In this document: in pieces, positions 1 through 6,082 of the stretch
Layout of the letters: the number at the start of each line of letters is the position of its first letter
Numbering within the stretch: the stretch's first letter is position 1
Source: Pseudomonadota bacterium
GTDB lineage: Bacteria; Pseudomonadota; Gammaproteobacteria; Burkholderiales; Gallionellaceae
Direction of reading: 5' to 3'
Assembly (NCBI GenBank): GCA_021847165.1
Contig: JAJZUH010000125.1
Span: 1-6,082, forward strand
Length of the DNA: 6,082 bases
Position numbers and translations under genes: made by a program
The notes under the pieces: model-generated
Databases searched by the model: none
Seen by the model: only the letters and a program-made list of their open reading frames with translations
What the model was told of the DNA's origin: nothing

Positions 1-1450
1 CGGGATTGACGAACAGATCGTCCGGATCGGACGGCCAGCCCAGCGCCATGCCGTCCAGCGGCGTGTTGGGTTGTACCGCACGCGGATCGTTCGGCGTACG
101 TGCGCAAGGCGGAATGGGTCGCGGGAACGGCGTCTTGTGGCGGAAACCGCCGGGACGGTCGATGGTGCCCAGCAATGTCATCAGGATGGATAGCGCGCGT
201 ATCGTCTGGAAACCGTTGGAATGTGCAGCCAGTCCGCGCATGGCGTGGAACGAGACCGGATTGCCAGTAACGGTCTCATGCTCCTTGCCCCACGAGTCGG
301 TCCAGGCGATCGGCAGTTCGATCTTCTGGTCGCGCGCGGTGATGCCCATTTCATGCGCCAGGCGACGGATGGTTTCGGCGGAGATGCCGGTGATCTGTTC
401 CGCCCACTCCGGCGTGTAATCCTTGACGCGCTCCTGCAACAACTGGAAAGCCGGCTTGACCCTGGTGCCGTCCGCCATCTTGAATTCCCCGAACAGGTAG
501 GGATCGGCACCTTCGGTATGCGTGACCACCGCCTTTTCGGTGTTGCGGTCCCACCACAGCTTGTTCTGCGGATCGTAACAGCCTTCCTCTTGAGGCACCT
601 CGGTACGCACGAACATGCCGAACTCGTCGTGTTCGGCATCGAGGTTCACCAACTGCCCGGAGTTGGTATAGCGCACCAGGAAATCCCGGTCGTACAGGCC
701 GAGCGCGATGATCTCGTGGATCAGCGCCAGCATCAGTGCGCCGTCCGTTCCGGGACGGATCGGCACCCATTCGTCCGCGATGGCCGAGTAGCCTGTGCGC
801 ACCGGATTGATCGAGATGAAACGGCCGCCTTCACGTTTGAATTTCGACAGCGCGATCTTCAACGGATTGGAGTGATGGTCTTCGGCAGTGCCGATCATGA
901 TGAACAGCTTGGAACGCTCGAGGTCGGGGCCGCCGAACTCCCAGAAGGAACCGCCGATGGTGTAGATCATGCCCGCGGCCATGTTCACCGAGCAGAATCC
1001 GCCATGTGCAGCATAGTTGGGCGTGCCGAACTGTCGCGCAAACAGTCCGGTCAGTGCCTGCATCTGGTCACGTCCGGTAAACAGCGCGAATTTCTTCGGA
1101 TCGGTCGCCCGCAGCTTGCCCAGGCGCTCGCCCAGAATGGAGAACGTCTCTTCCCAGCCGATCTCCTCGAACTCGCCTGCACCGCGCTCCGTTCCCGCTT
1201 TGCGGCGCAGCGGCTTGGTCAGGCGCGCCGGCGAATACTGCTTCATGATGCCGGAAGAACCCTTGGCGCAGATCACCCCATTATTCAGCGGGTGATCCGG
1301 ATTGCCGTCGATGTAGCGGACCTCGCCGTTACGCAGATGCACACGGATACCGCAGCGACAGGCGCACATATAACAAGTGGTATTGCGAATTTCTGTCTTT
1401 GCATCCGCGACGGGGGGAGAAAACGGGTCGTGCAATGGTGTCGATGACAT
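1..1450 (-). CDS. soeA: Molybdopterin oxidoreductase, probable sulfite dehydrogenase catalytic subunit SoeA (N-terminal 483 residues, cut by left edge)
   Basis: Catalytic subunit of a complex iron-sulfur molybdoenzyme, probably SoeABC, which oxidises sulfite to sulfate on the cytoplasmic side of the membrane and passes electrons to quinone. The reading frame is open from ATG 1450 to the window edge. An in-frame TAA at 1468-1466 leaves this ATG as the only sensible start, although no clear Shine-Dalgarno precedes it. Residues C26, C29, C33 and C61 form a CX2CX3CX27C [4Fe-4S] site ending in VICAKG. C153, in GGFCSVNMAAG, is the probable molybdenum ligand, as in the polysulfide/thiosulfate reductase branch. 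Residues 214-240 (INPVRTGYS, then IRPGTDGA) are a typical bis-MGD binding stretch. There is no twin-arginine signal, which fits SoeA and argues against periplasmic PsrA/PhsA. SoeA proteins are roughly 950-1000 residues, so about half is missing; soeB and soeC should lie to the left. Family is certain. The SoeA assignment is inferred from the leaderless N-terminus and the sat-apr neighbour. Confidence 0.82.
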   Translation of the reverse strand, partial: MSSTPLHDPFSPPVADAKTEIRNTTCYMCACRCGIRVHLRNGEVRYIDGNPDHPLNNGVICAKGSSGIMKQYSPARLTKPLRRKAGTERGAGEFEEIGWEETFSILGERLGKLRATDPKKFALFTGRDQMQALTGLFARQFGTPNYAAHGGFCSVNMAAGMIYTIGGSFWEFGGPDLERSKLFIMIGTAEDHHSNPLKIALSKFKREGGRFISINPVRTGYSAIADEWVPIRPGTDGALMLALIHEIIALGLYDRDFLVRYTNSGQLVNLDAEHDEFGMFVRTEVPQEEGCYDPQNKLWWDRNTEKAVVTHTEGADPYLFGEFKMADGTRVKPAFQLLQERVKDYTPEWAEQITGISAETIRRLAHEMGITARDQKIELPIAWTDSWGKEHETVTGNPVSFHAMRGLAAHSNGFQTIRALSILMTLLGTIDRPGGFRHKTPFPRPIPPCARTPNDPRAVQPNTPLDGMALGWPSDPDDLFVNP

Positions 1451-1471
1451 GGATGGCTGGTTAATTTAGTG

Positions 1472-1500
1472 ATTATCGAGATGCGACAGCCTCACCAAAA
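1472..1500 (-). promoter_or_regulatory. Possible sigma-70-type promoter for soeA
   Basis: On the minus strand GATAAT (1477-1472) matches the -10 consensus at five of six bases. TTTTGG (1500-1495) lies 17 bases upstream and is a poor -35; TTGGTG (1498-1493) is a better hexamer but only 15 bases away. Transcription would begin near 1465, leaving a leader of about 15 bases before the soeA ATG, which agrees with the lack of a Shine-Dalgarno there. This is a by-eye match and weak evidence. Confidence 0.28.
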
Positions 1501-1556
1501 TAGTCGGCTTTGCAGGGCGGCCAGTATGCGTATCGCCCAACAGTGCTGCCATAACC

Positions 1557-1570
1557 GTGATGAGTGATGA
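1557..1570. repeat. Perfect tandem heptamer GTGATGA x2
   Basis: GTGATGA occurs twice with no gap, at 1557-1563 and 1564-1570, in the middle of the soeA/sat intergenic region. It sits just before the palindromic pair on the sat side and could be part of a regulator binding site, but a chance repeat of this length is possible. Confidence 0.5.
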
Positions 1571-1576
1571 GGACAT

Positions 1577-1615
1577 AACCCATATGGGGGGTGTGCCCTT
1601 CAACCCATGAGGGGT
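1577..1615. promoter_or_regulatory. Paired palindromes, candidate operator upstream of sat
   Basis: A perfect 10-bp palindrome CCCATATGGG (1579-1588) is followed by an imperfect 13-bp palindrome ACCCATGAGGGGT (1603-1615, one mismatched pair around a central G). Both follow the same AACCCAT word (1577-1583 and 1602-1608), and their centres are about 25.5 bases apart, near two and a half helical turns. A dimeric regulator binding two sites would give this arrangement. The second site ends 78 bases before the sat start codon. The symmetry is seen directly; the operator role is inference. Confidence 0.4.
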
Positions 1616-1693
1616 ATCGCCGCCCCGGTCCTGTTGCTCTAGTGTGCCGACCTGAGATTCCATAAGTAGCTGAACCAAAACAGGGAGGCAAGT

Positions 1694-2908
1694 ATGGCAT
1701 TAGTAAACCCGCATGGCGGGGGAGATCTCAAACCCTTGCTGCTGGTGGGTGAAGATTTGATCGCCGAAATGAAACGAGCTCGCACGTTTCCCAAAGTGAC
1801 CGTGAGTTCGCGCGAAAAAGGCGACCTGATCATGCTCGGCATAGGCGGCTTTACGCCGCTTGACGGTTTCATGAGCCATGCCGACTGGCAAGGCGTATGC
1901 GACGGCATGACCATGACCAACGGCCTGTTCTGGCCCATCCCGATTACCCTTTCCACCGACAAATCCACCGCAGACGCCATCCCCACCGGCACGGATATCG
2001 CTCTCATCGACCCGGACGACGATAGCATCCTCGCCACGATGCGGGTCACCGAAAAATACTCCATCGACAAGGCGCATGAATGCGCCACGGTGTTCGGCAC
2101 CACCGACATCGAACATCCCGGTGTGAAGATGGTGATGGAACAAGGTGCCGTGAACCTGGCCGGACCGGTTAAGGTCCTGTCGCAAGGCGGCTTTCCGCAG
2201 AAGTACGGTGCGCTGTTCATGACCCCGAAAGAGACGCGAGCCTTGTTCAACGAACTCGGCTGGAGCAAGGTCGCCGCGTTCCAAACGCGCAACCCGATGC
2301 ATCGCTCGCATGAATATCTGGCCAAGGTGGCCATCGAGGTTTGCGATGGCGTGCTCATCCACTCTCTTCTCGGCAATCTGAAGCCGGGCGACATCCCGGC
2401 CGAAGTGCGCACCCATGCCATCATCGCGCTGACCAAGCACTATTTCGTCGCCAAGACCATCGCCCAGGCCGGCTACCCGCTCGACATGCGCTATGCGGGC
2501 CCGCGCGAAGCCCTGCTGCATGCACTGTTCCGCCAGAACTACGGCTGCTCGCATCTCATCGTCGGCCGCGACCATGCGGGGGTCGGCAGCTACTACGGCC
2601 CGTTCGATGCCCATCACATCTTCGACAAGATACCCAAGGGGGCGCTTGAGACACAGGCGCTCAAGATCGACTGGACGTTCTGGTGTTACAAGTGCGGCGG
2701 CATGGCTTCCGCCCGCACCTGCCCTCACGGCGATGCCGACCGCCTGCTGCTCTCCGGCACCAAGTTGCGCAAGATGCTTTCCGAAGGTTCCGATGTCCCG
2801 GCAGAATTCAGCCGCCCGGAAGTGCTGGAGATATTGCGCGAGTACTACGCGGGACTGCAAGAGCATGAGAAGGTAGAAGTAAAACTGACGGGGCATTCCG
2901 CAAAGTAA
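1694..2908 (+). CDS. sat: Dissimilatory ATP sulfurylase (sulfate adenylyltransferase)
   Basis: Homo-oligomeric cytoplasmic enzyme interconverting ATP + sulfate and APS + pyrophosphate; in a sulfur oxidiser it runs towards ATP and sulfate, the last step of indirect sulfite oxidation. The 404 residues match the usual length of the single-domain Sat type, with no fused APS kinase. [11 protein letters not shown] at 197-207 is the nucleotide-binding QxRNPxHxxHE signature, and GRDHAGVG at 291-298 is the second family motif. C331, C334 and C343, with H345 close by, resemble the structural zinc site known in bacterial Sat enzymes such as that of Thermus. SGTKLRKML (354-362) is the conserved C-terminal element. 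The N-terminal half (about 1-165) is the PUA-like domain. ATG 1694 is chosen because AGGGAGG at 1682-1688 sits five bases upstream. It is the first gene of the sat-aprMBA unit; aprM follows after 61 bases. Confidence 0.97.
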   Translation: MALVNPHGGGDLKPLLLVGEDLIAEMKRARTFPKVTVSSREKGDLIMLGIGGFTPLDGFMSHADWQGVCDGMTMTNGLFWPIPITLSTDKSTADAIPTGTDIALIDPDDDSILATMRVTEKYSIDKAHECATVFGTTDIEHPGVKMVMEQGAVNLAGPVKVLSQGGFPQKYGALFMTPKETRALFNELGWSKVAAFQTRNPMHRSHEYLAKVAIEVCDGVLIHSLLGNLKPGDIPAEVRTHAIIALTKHYFVAKTIAQAGYPLDMRYAGPREALLHALFRQNYGCSHLIVGRDHAGVGSYYGPFDAHHIFDKIPKGALETQALKIDWTFWCYKCGGMASARTCPHGDADRLLLSGTKLRKMLSEGSDVPAEFSRPEVLEILREYYAGLQEHEKVEVKLTGHSAK

Positions 2909-2969
2909 GGCCAGCGGATATTCCGGTCTTTAGGGTGGTCATTCGTCTGCAATTACTGAGGAGAAACTA

Positions 2970-3806
2970 ATGTTCGCGAGCAACCCCTTTGCCGAGCTTT
3001 CGGCATCAATTCCAACCGTCTACATGCAGGGGTATATCGTCCTGATGGTCCTGCTGGTCATGGGCGGGACGATACTCGATATGCTTCACAAGAAGAGCGC
3101 AAAGTACTTCTTCGAGAATGCGAAGAAAGCGCAGAAGAGCGCAAAACGCTCCGTGAGCGGCGGTGAAAAGGTAGCAATGGCCGCTTCCGTGCTGGTGAAC
3201 GAAGTATTAACTTCTGGCGAATTCAGTAATCCAAGACGCAGGCTTTCCCATCTGTTGACCATGTGGGGAACCATTATTTTCATTGTGACCACCGCGATCA
3301 TGATTTTTTGCTATCCCACGCCGGCAACGGCCACACCAGCCCTGCTGCCGCAGCTATGGCATATCGGCGCGCTGATGCTGGCCGTTGGCGGATACTGGTT
3401 CTGGTTTGCCATCCGCGTTGATGTGGCTGCGGAAGGCCTGCCATGGTTTCGGTTCGAGCGTGCGGATCTGTTTATTCTCTCGCTTCTTGCCACCTCGACT
3501 TTCGCATTGATCTGGTCCTTCACCGGCGGCGGCGTGACCGTGTTCTTTGCCTTGTTCATCCTGTCCAGCACTGTGCTGTTCGGCGGCGTGTACTGGTCCA
3601 AGTTCGCCCATATGTTCTTCAAGCCCGCTGCGGCCTTCCAGAAGCGCGTCATCATGGCCGACGGTGGTCGCGAGAACCTGCCGCCCGACTACGACCTGAC
3701 CGATCCCGAAGTGCATGCCAAGTTCCCGGATGTGCCCCAGTACATGGGCAAGAATCCGCCCAACATGGGTCTGTGCATCAAGGCGGAACGAGCCAACCAC
3801 TACTAA
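2970..3806 (+). CDS. aprM: APS reductase-associated membrane protein AprM
   Basis: Probable membrane partner of AprBA that moves electrons released on APS formation towards the quinone pool; this role is inferred in the literature from gene linkage and replaces QmoABC in some sulfur oxidisers. The 278 residues show five likely membrane segments, near 18-38, 96-115, 124-149, 165-184 and 187-208. Between the first two lies a lysine-rich, probably cytoplasmic stretch (about 40-68). A soluble tail of about 70 residues (209-278), rich in Pro, Asp and Asn, ends the protein and could be the docking surface for AprBA. No CxxC, CxxCH or iron-sulfur motif is present; only C114 and C269 occur. Histidines near membrane ends (H40, H94, H131, H214) could bind haem b, but this is speculative. 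GAGGAG at 2958-2963, six bases before the ATG, fixes the start. aprB follows after 43 bases. Identification rests on the sat-aprM-aprB-aprA order and topology. Confidence 0.88.
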   Translation: MFASNPFAELSASIPTVYMQGYIVLMVLLVMGGTILDMLHKKSAKYFFENAKKAQKSAKRSVSGGEKVAMAASVLVNEVLTSGEFSNPRRRLSHLLTMWGTIIFIVTTAIMIFCYPTPATATPALLPQLWHIGALMLAVGGYWFWFAIRVDVAAEGLPWFRFERADLFILSLLATSTFALIWSFTGGGVTVFFALFILSSTVLFGGVYWSKFAHMFFKPAAAFQKRVIMADGGRENLPPDYDLTDPEVHAKFPDVPQYMGKNPPNMGLCIKAERANHY

Positions 3807-3822
3807 TGCTGTCCTGACCGAT

Positions 3823-3835
3823 TTTCTATAAGAAA
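3823..3835 (+). promoter_or_regulatory. Small AT-rich hairpin just before the aprB ribosome site
   Basis: TTTCT (3823-3827) and AGAAA (3831-3835) are complementary around an ATA loop and end two bases before the aprB Shine-Dalgarno GAGGAG (3838-3843). The five-pair stem is weak and has no trailing T-run, so it is not a terminator. It might mark an mRNA processing or stability site between aprM and aprB, or be chance. Confidence 0.2.
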
Positions 3836-3849
3836 TAGAGGAGTATCTT

Positions 3850-4332
3850 ATGCCAACCTTTGTATATATGACGCGTTGTGATGGTTGCGGAGAGTGCGTG
3901 GACATCTGCCCGTCCGACATCATGCACATCGACAAGAAGCTGCGTCGCGCTTACAACATCGAGCCCAACATGTGCTGGGAATGCTATTCCTGTGTAAAGG
4001 CATGTCCACATCAAGCGATCGACGTACGCGGTTATGCCGACTTTGCGCCGCTTGGACACAGTGTTCGAGTGATCCGGGATGAAGAGAAAGGCACGATTGC
4101 GTGGCGTATCAAGTTCCGCAACGGCAAGAAAGACATGGAACTGCTGGCGCCCATCACAACCAAGCCATGGGGCTCGGCGACACCGAAACTCGCAGACGTG
4201 CCCGCTCCCAGCCAAGAGATGCGAAACAGTCAATTATTGTTCAACGAGCCAAAATATATTCGCATGGATGAAGGTGGATTACATACGCTCGAATCCAACG
4301 GCCTGGAAATCAAAAAGGGAGTGCAATACTAA
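3850..4332 (+). CDS. aprB: Adenylylsulfate (APS) reductase beta subunit, 2x[4Fe-4S]
   Basis: Electron-transfer subunit of the cytoplasmic AprBA heterodimer; it carries electrons between the FAD of AprA and the membrane partner. The 160-residue length is typical. Two ferredoxin-like cysteine sets are complete: C10, C13, C16, C20 and C42, C45, C48, C52, each set ending in CP, giving two [4Fe-4S] clusters. W44, inside MCWECYSC, is probably equivalent to the tryptophan that bridges FAD and the nearer cluster in the Archaeoglobus enzyme. Residues from about 60 to 105 form the small beta-sheet domain, and 106-160 the long tail that wraps around AprA in known structures. GAGGAG at 3838-3843, six bases before ATG 3850, supports the start. 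The stop overlaps the aprA start by one base (TAATG), which suggests translational coupling and equal subunit supply. Family assignment is secure. Confidence 0.97.
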   Translation: MPTFVYMTRCDGCGECVDICPSDIMHIDKKLRRAYNIEPNMCWECYSCVKACPHQAIDVRGYADFAPLGHSVRVIRDEEKGTIAWRIKFRNGKKDMELLAPITTKPWGSATPKLADVPAPSQEMRNSQLLFNEPKYIRMDEGGLHTLESNGLEIKKGVQY

Positions 4333-6082
4333 TGAGCTACCAGACAATTATTGAAGACGATATCGATATTCTCGTCGCTGGCGCGGGCCTGGGTGGCACG
4401 GGGGCTGCATTCGAAGCAAGATATTGGGGACAGAACAAGAAGATCGTCATCGCCGAAAAGGCGAACATCATGCGTTCTGGTGCGGTAGCCCAAGGCCTGT
4501 ATGCGATCAACTGTTACATGGGCACGCGCTTTGGCGAGAACAATCCAGAGGATCACGTGCGCTATGCACGCATCGACCTGATGGGCATGGTGCGTGAAGA
4601 CCTGGCTTTCGATATGGCGCGTCACGTTGACTCCACTGTGCACAACTTCGAAGAATGGGGTCTTCCCATCATGCGCAACGAAAAGAAGGGTTCTTTCCTG
4701 CGTGAAGGCCGTTGGCAGATCATGATCCACGGCGAATCCTACAAGCCTATCGTTGCGGAAGCCGCCAAGAAGTCCGCAGACAAGGTATTCAACCGCGTCT
4801 GTTTGACCCACCTCCTGATGGATGAAGCCAAAGAGAACCGTGTTGCCGGTGCTGTGGGCTTCAACGTTCGCACGGGTAACTACCACGTTTTCAAGGCCAA
4901 GACCGTTATCTGCGGTGCCGGTGGCGCTTCCAATATCTTCAAGCCGCGCTCTGTCGGCGAAGGTGCGGGGCGCGTCTGGTACGCGCCATGGTCATCCGGT
5001 TCTGCATACGGTCTGATGATCGAAGCCGGCGCAAAGATGACGCAGATGGAAAACCGAATCGTGCTGGCCCGTTTCAAGGATGGTTATGGTCCGGTCGGCG
5101 CCTACTTCCTGCACCTCAAGACCTATACCCAGAATGCCTATGGTGAAGAGTACGAATCCAAGTGGTTCCCGGAACTCCAGAAGATGGTCGGCAAGGAATA
5201 TCTGGACCCGGAAGTTTCGCACCGTACGCACCGCCCTATTCCAACCTGTCTGCGTAACCACGCAATCATCTCCGAGGTGAATGCCGGTCGCGGCCCGATC
5301 CACATGGTCACCATGGAAGCCTTCCAGGATCCCCACCTTGAAGAGATCGGCTGGCACAATTTCCTGGGCATGACCGTTGGTCAGGCGGTGCTTTGGGCCG
5401 CCACTGACGTGGATCCCAAATACGAAAACCCTGAACTGACGACTTCCGAGCCATACGTAATGGGCTCGCATGCAACTGGTTGTGGCGCCTGGTGTTCCGG
5501 TCCGGAAGACATATCTCCGCCGGAATACTTCTGGGGCTACAACCGCATGACGACCGTCGAAGGTCTGTTTGGTGCGGGCGATGCGGCGGGTGGTACACCT
5601 CACGCATTCTCATCGGGCTCCTTCACGGAAGGCCGTCTGGCAGCCAAAGCTGCATGCAAATATATTGACGATGGCAAGGCTGAGGGCATCCGCGTTTCTG
5701 ACGCTCAGATCAACCGCCGCAAGGAAGAGATCTACAAGCCTCTGGAAACGTATCGGGTCTACAGTAACGAGGTGGTCGCAGGCACCGTCAATCCCAACTT
5801 CATCAATCCAAGACAGGGACTTGATCGTTTGCAGAAGCTGATGGACGAGTATTGCGGTGGTTTTGGCGTTAACTACATGACCAACGACAAGCTCCTGAAC
5901 ATCGGTCTCAAGAAAATGGCTATCCTGGGGCAGGATCTGGAAAAAGTCGCCGCCGCTGACATACACGAGTTGCTACGTGCCTGGGAACTGAAACATCGCT
6001 TCCTGACCTCTGAAAGTGTATTCCATCATACGCTGTTCCGTAAGGAGACACGCTGGCCCGGCTACTACTACCGTGGTGATGC
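4332..6082 (+). CDS. aprA: Adenylylsulfate (APS) reductase alpha subunit, FAD-binding (C-terminus cut by right edge)
   Basis: Catalytic flavoprotein subunit of AprBA, of the fumarate reductase/succinate dehydrogenase flavoprotein superfamily; in the oxidising direction it makes APS from sulfite and AMP at the FAD N5. The frame is open from ATG 4332 to the edge, 583 residues; AprA proteins are about 620-645, so a few tens of residues are missing. The dinucleotide motif GAGLGG is at 17-22 and E42 is the likely ribose-binding acid. The FAD motif GLFGAGDAAGGTP starts near residue 412. N60 (in AINCYMG), W216, R247 (in ARFKDGYG) and H380 (in GSHATGCG) appear to match Archaeoglobus substrate-site residues N74, W234, R265 and H398; the last three share a constant offset of 18, which supports an active enzyme. 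GGGAG at 4317-4321 lies ten bases before the start, inside aprB, whose stop overlaps it. No frameshift is seen. Confidence 0.97.
   Translation, partial: MSYQTIIEDDIDILVAGAGLGGTGAAFEARYWGQNKKIVIAEKANIMRSGAVAQGLYAINCYMGTRFGENNPEDHVRYARIDLMGMVREDLAFDMARHVDSTVHNFEEWGLPIMRNEKKGSFLREGRWQIMIHGESYKPIVAEAAKKSADKVFNRVCLTHLLMDEAKENRVAGAVGFNVRTGNYHVFKAKTVICGAGGASNIFKPRSVGEGAGRVWYAPWSSGSAYGLMIEAGAKMTQMENRIVLARFKDGYGPVGAYFLHLKTYTQNAYGEEYESKWFPELQKMVGKEYLDPEVSHRTHRPIPTCLRNHAIISEVNAGRGPIHMVTMEAFQDPHLEEIGWHNFLGMTVGQAVLWAATDVDPKYENPELTTSEPYVMGSHATGCGAWCSGPEDISPPEYFWGYNRMTTVEGLFGAGDAAGGTPHAFSSGSFTEGRLAAKAACKYIDDGKAEGIRVSDAQINRRKEEIYKPLETYRVYSNEVVAGTVNPNFINPRQGLDRLQKLMDEYCGGFGVNYMTNDKLLNIGLKKMAILGQDLEKVAAADIHELLRAWELKHRFLTSESVFHHTLFRKETRWPGYYYRGD

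Larger units (their letters stand above)
1451..1693. promoter_or_regulatory. Divergent intergenic control region between soeA and sat
   Basis: This 243-base non-coding stretch separates two divergent transcription units, so promoters for both should lie here. It holds a tandem heptamer (1557-1570), three AACC words starting at 1553, 1577 and 1602, and two palindromes (1579-1588 and 1603-1615); these have separate entries. A possible sigma-70-like promoter points towards soeA. I could not find a convincing -35/-10 pair for sat; CATAAG at 1661-1666 resembles a -10 box but has no well-spaced -35. The sat ribosome site AGGGAGG is at 1682-1688. Small frames that cross the region lack ribosome sites and recognisable products. 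Confidence 0.7.

Noticed and set aside
221..1447. 408-codon open frame on the plus strand opposite soeA
   Set aside because: It is antisense to a frame with clear Fe-S and molybdopterin motifs; its translation is rich in Arg, His and Gln without recognisable domains, as expected of a shadow in GC-rich DNA.
1483..1498. Possible sigma-54 promoter for soeA: GG and GC separated by 10 bases on the minus strand
   Set aside because: Only the invariant dinucleotides and a few flanking bases match; the CAC of TGGCAC and the TT of TTGC are mostly absent, so it is probably chance.
1466..1678. 70-codon minus-strand frame in the soeA/sat intergenic region, possible leader peptide or small gene
   Set aside because: It begins with a TTG, has no Shine-Dalgarno, no recognisable product, and overlaps a second equally poor frame in another phase.
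1700..2896. 398-codon open frame on the minus strand covering nearly all of sat
   Set aside because: It mirrors the sat gene, whose signature motifs and ribosome site are unmistakable; the antisense product has low-complexity Arg/Gly/His-rich character and no family resemblance.
2909..2969. Inverted repeat CGGA-TAT-TCCG between sat and aprM as a terminator
   Set aside because: The stem has only four pairs, there is no T-run after it, and aprM follows at once with a strong ribosome site, so the genes look co-transcribed.
4332..6082. Reading AprA as a fumarate reductase or succinate dehydrogenase flavoprotein
   Set aside because: The FAD motifs are shared across the superfamily, but the AprA-specific segments ARFKDGYGPVGA and GSHATGCG, and the overlap with aprB, identify it as APS reductase.

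Overview
The window looks like chromosomal DNA of a lithotrophic, sulfur-oxidising proteobacterium, most likely a betaproteobacterium of the Gallionellaceae/Sulfuricella/Thiobacillus kind. That placement rests on gene content, gene order and protein character only; no rRNA or other phylogenetic marker is present. Composition is moderately GC-rich and codon use looks even across the genes, with no mobile elements, tRNAs, CRISPR arrays or decayed genes.

Layout. (1) Positions 1-1450, minus strand: the first 483 residues of a large molybdopterin oxidoreductase, best read as SoeA, the catalytic subunit of the cytoplasmic-side sulfite dehydrogenase SoeABC; it runs off the left edge. (2) Positions 1451-1693: a 243-base divergent intergenic region with a tandem heptamer repeat, regularly spaced AACC words and two palindromes, a plausible shared control region. 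(3) Positions 1694-6082, plus strand: sat (ATP sulfurylase), aprM (membrane protein), aprB (ferredoxin-like beta subunit) and aprA (flavoprotein alpha subunit, running off the right edge after 583 residues). Gaps are 61 and 43 bases, then a one-base TAATG overlap between aprB and aprA, so this looks like one operon with strong Shine-Dalgarno sites.

How the genes work together. AprBA run in the oxidative direction joins sulfite and AMP to make APS. Sat then converts APS and pyrophosphate to ATP and sulfate, which is substrate-level phosphorylation. AprM probably anchors AprBA at the membrane and passes the electrons towards the quinone pool, in place of the QmoABC complex used by other lineages. 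SoeABC oxidises sulfite directly to sulfate, also feeding the membrane chain. The locus therefore appears to hold both cytoplasmic routes of sulfite oxidation, the AMP-dependent and the direct one, transcribed back to back.

The enzymes belong to known families and I see no previously undescribed system. The least explained parts are the control region between soeA and sat and the biochemical role of AprM.
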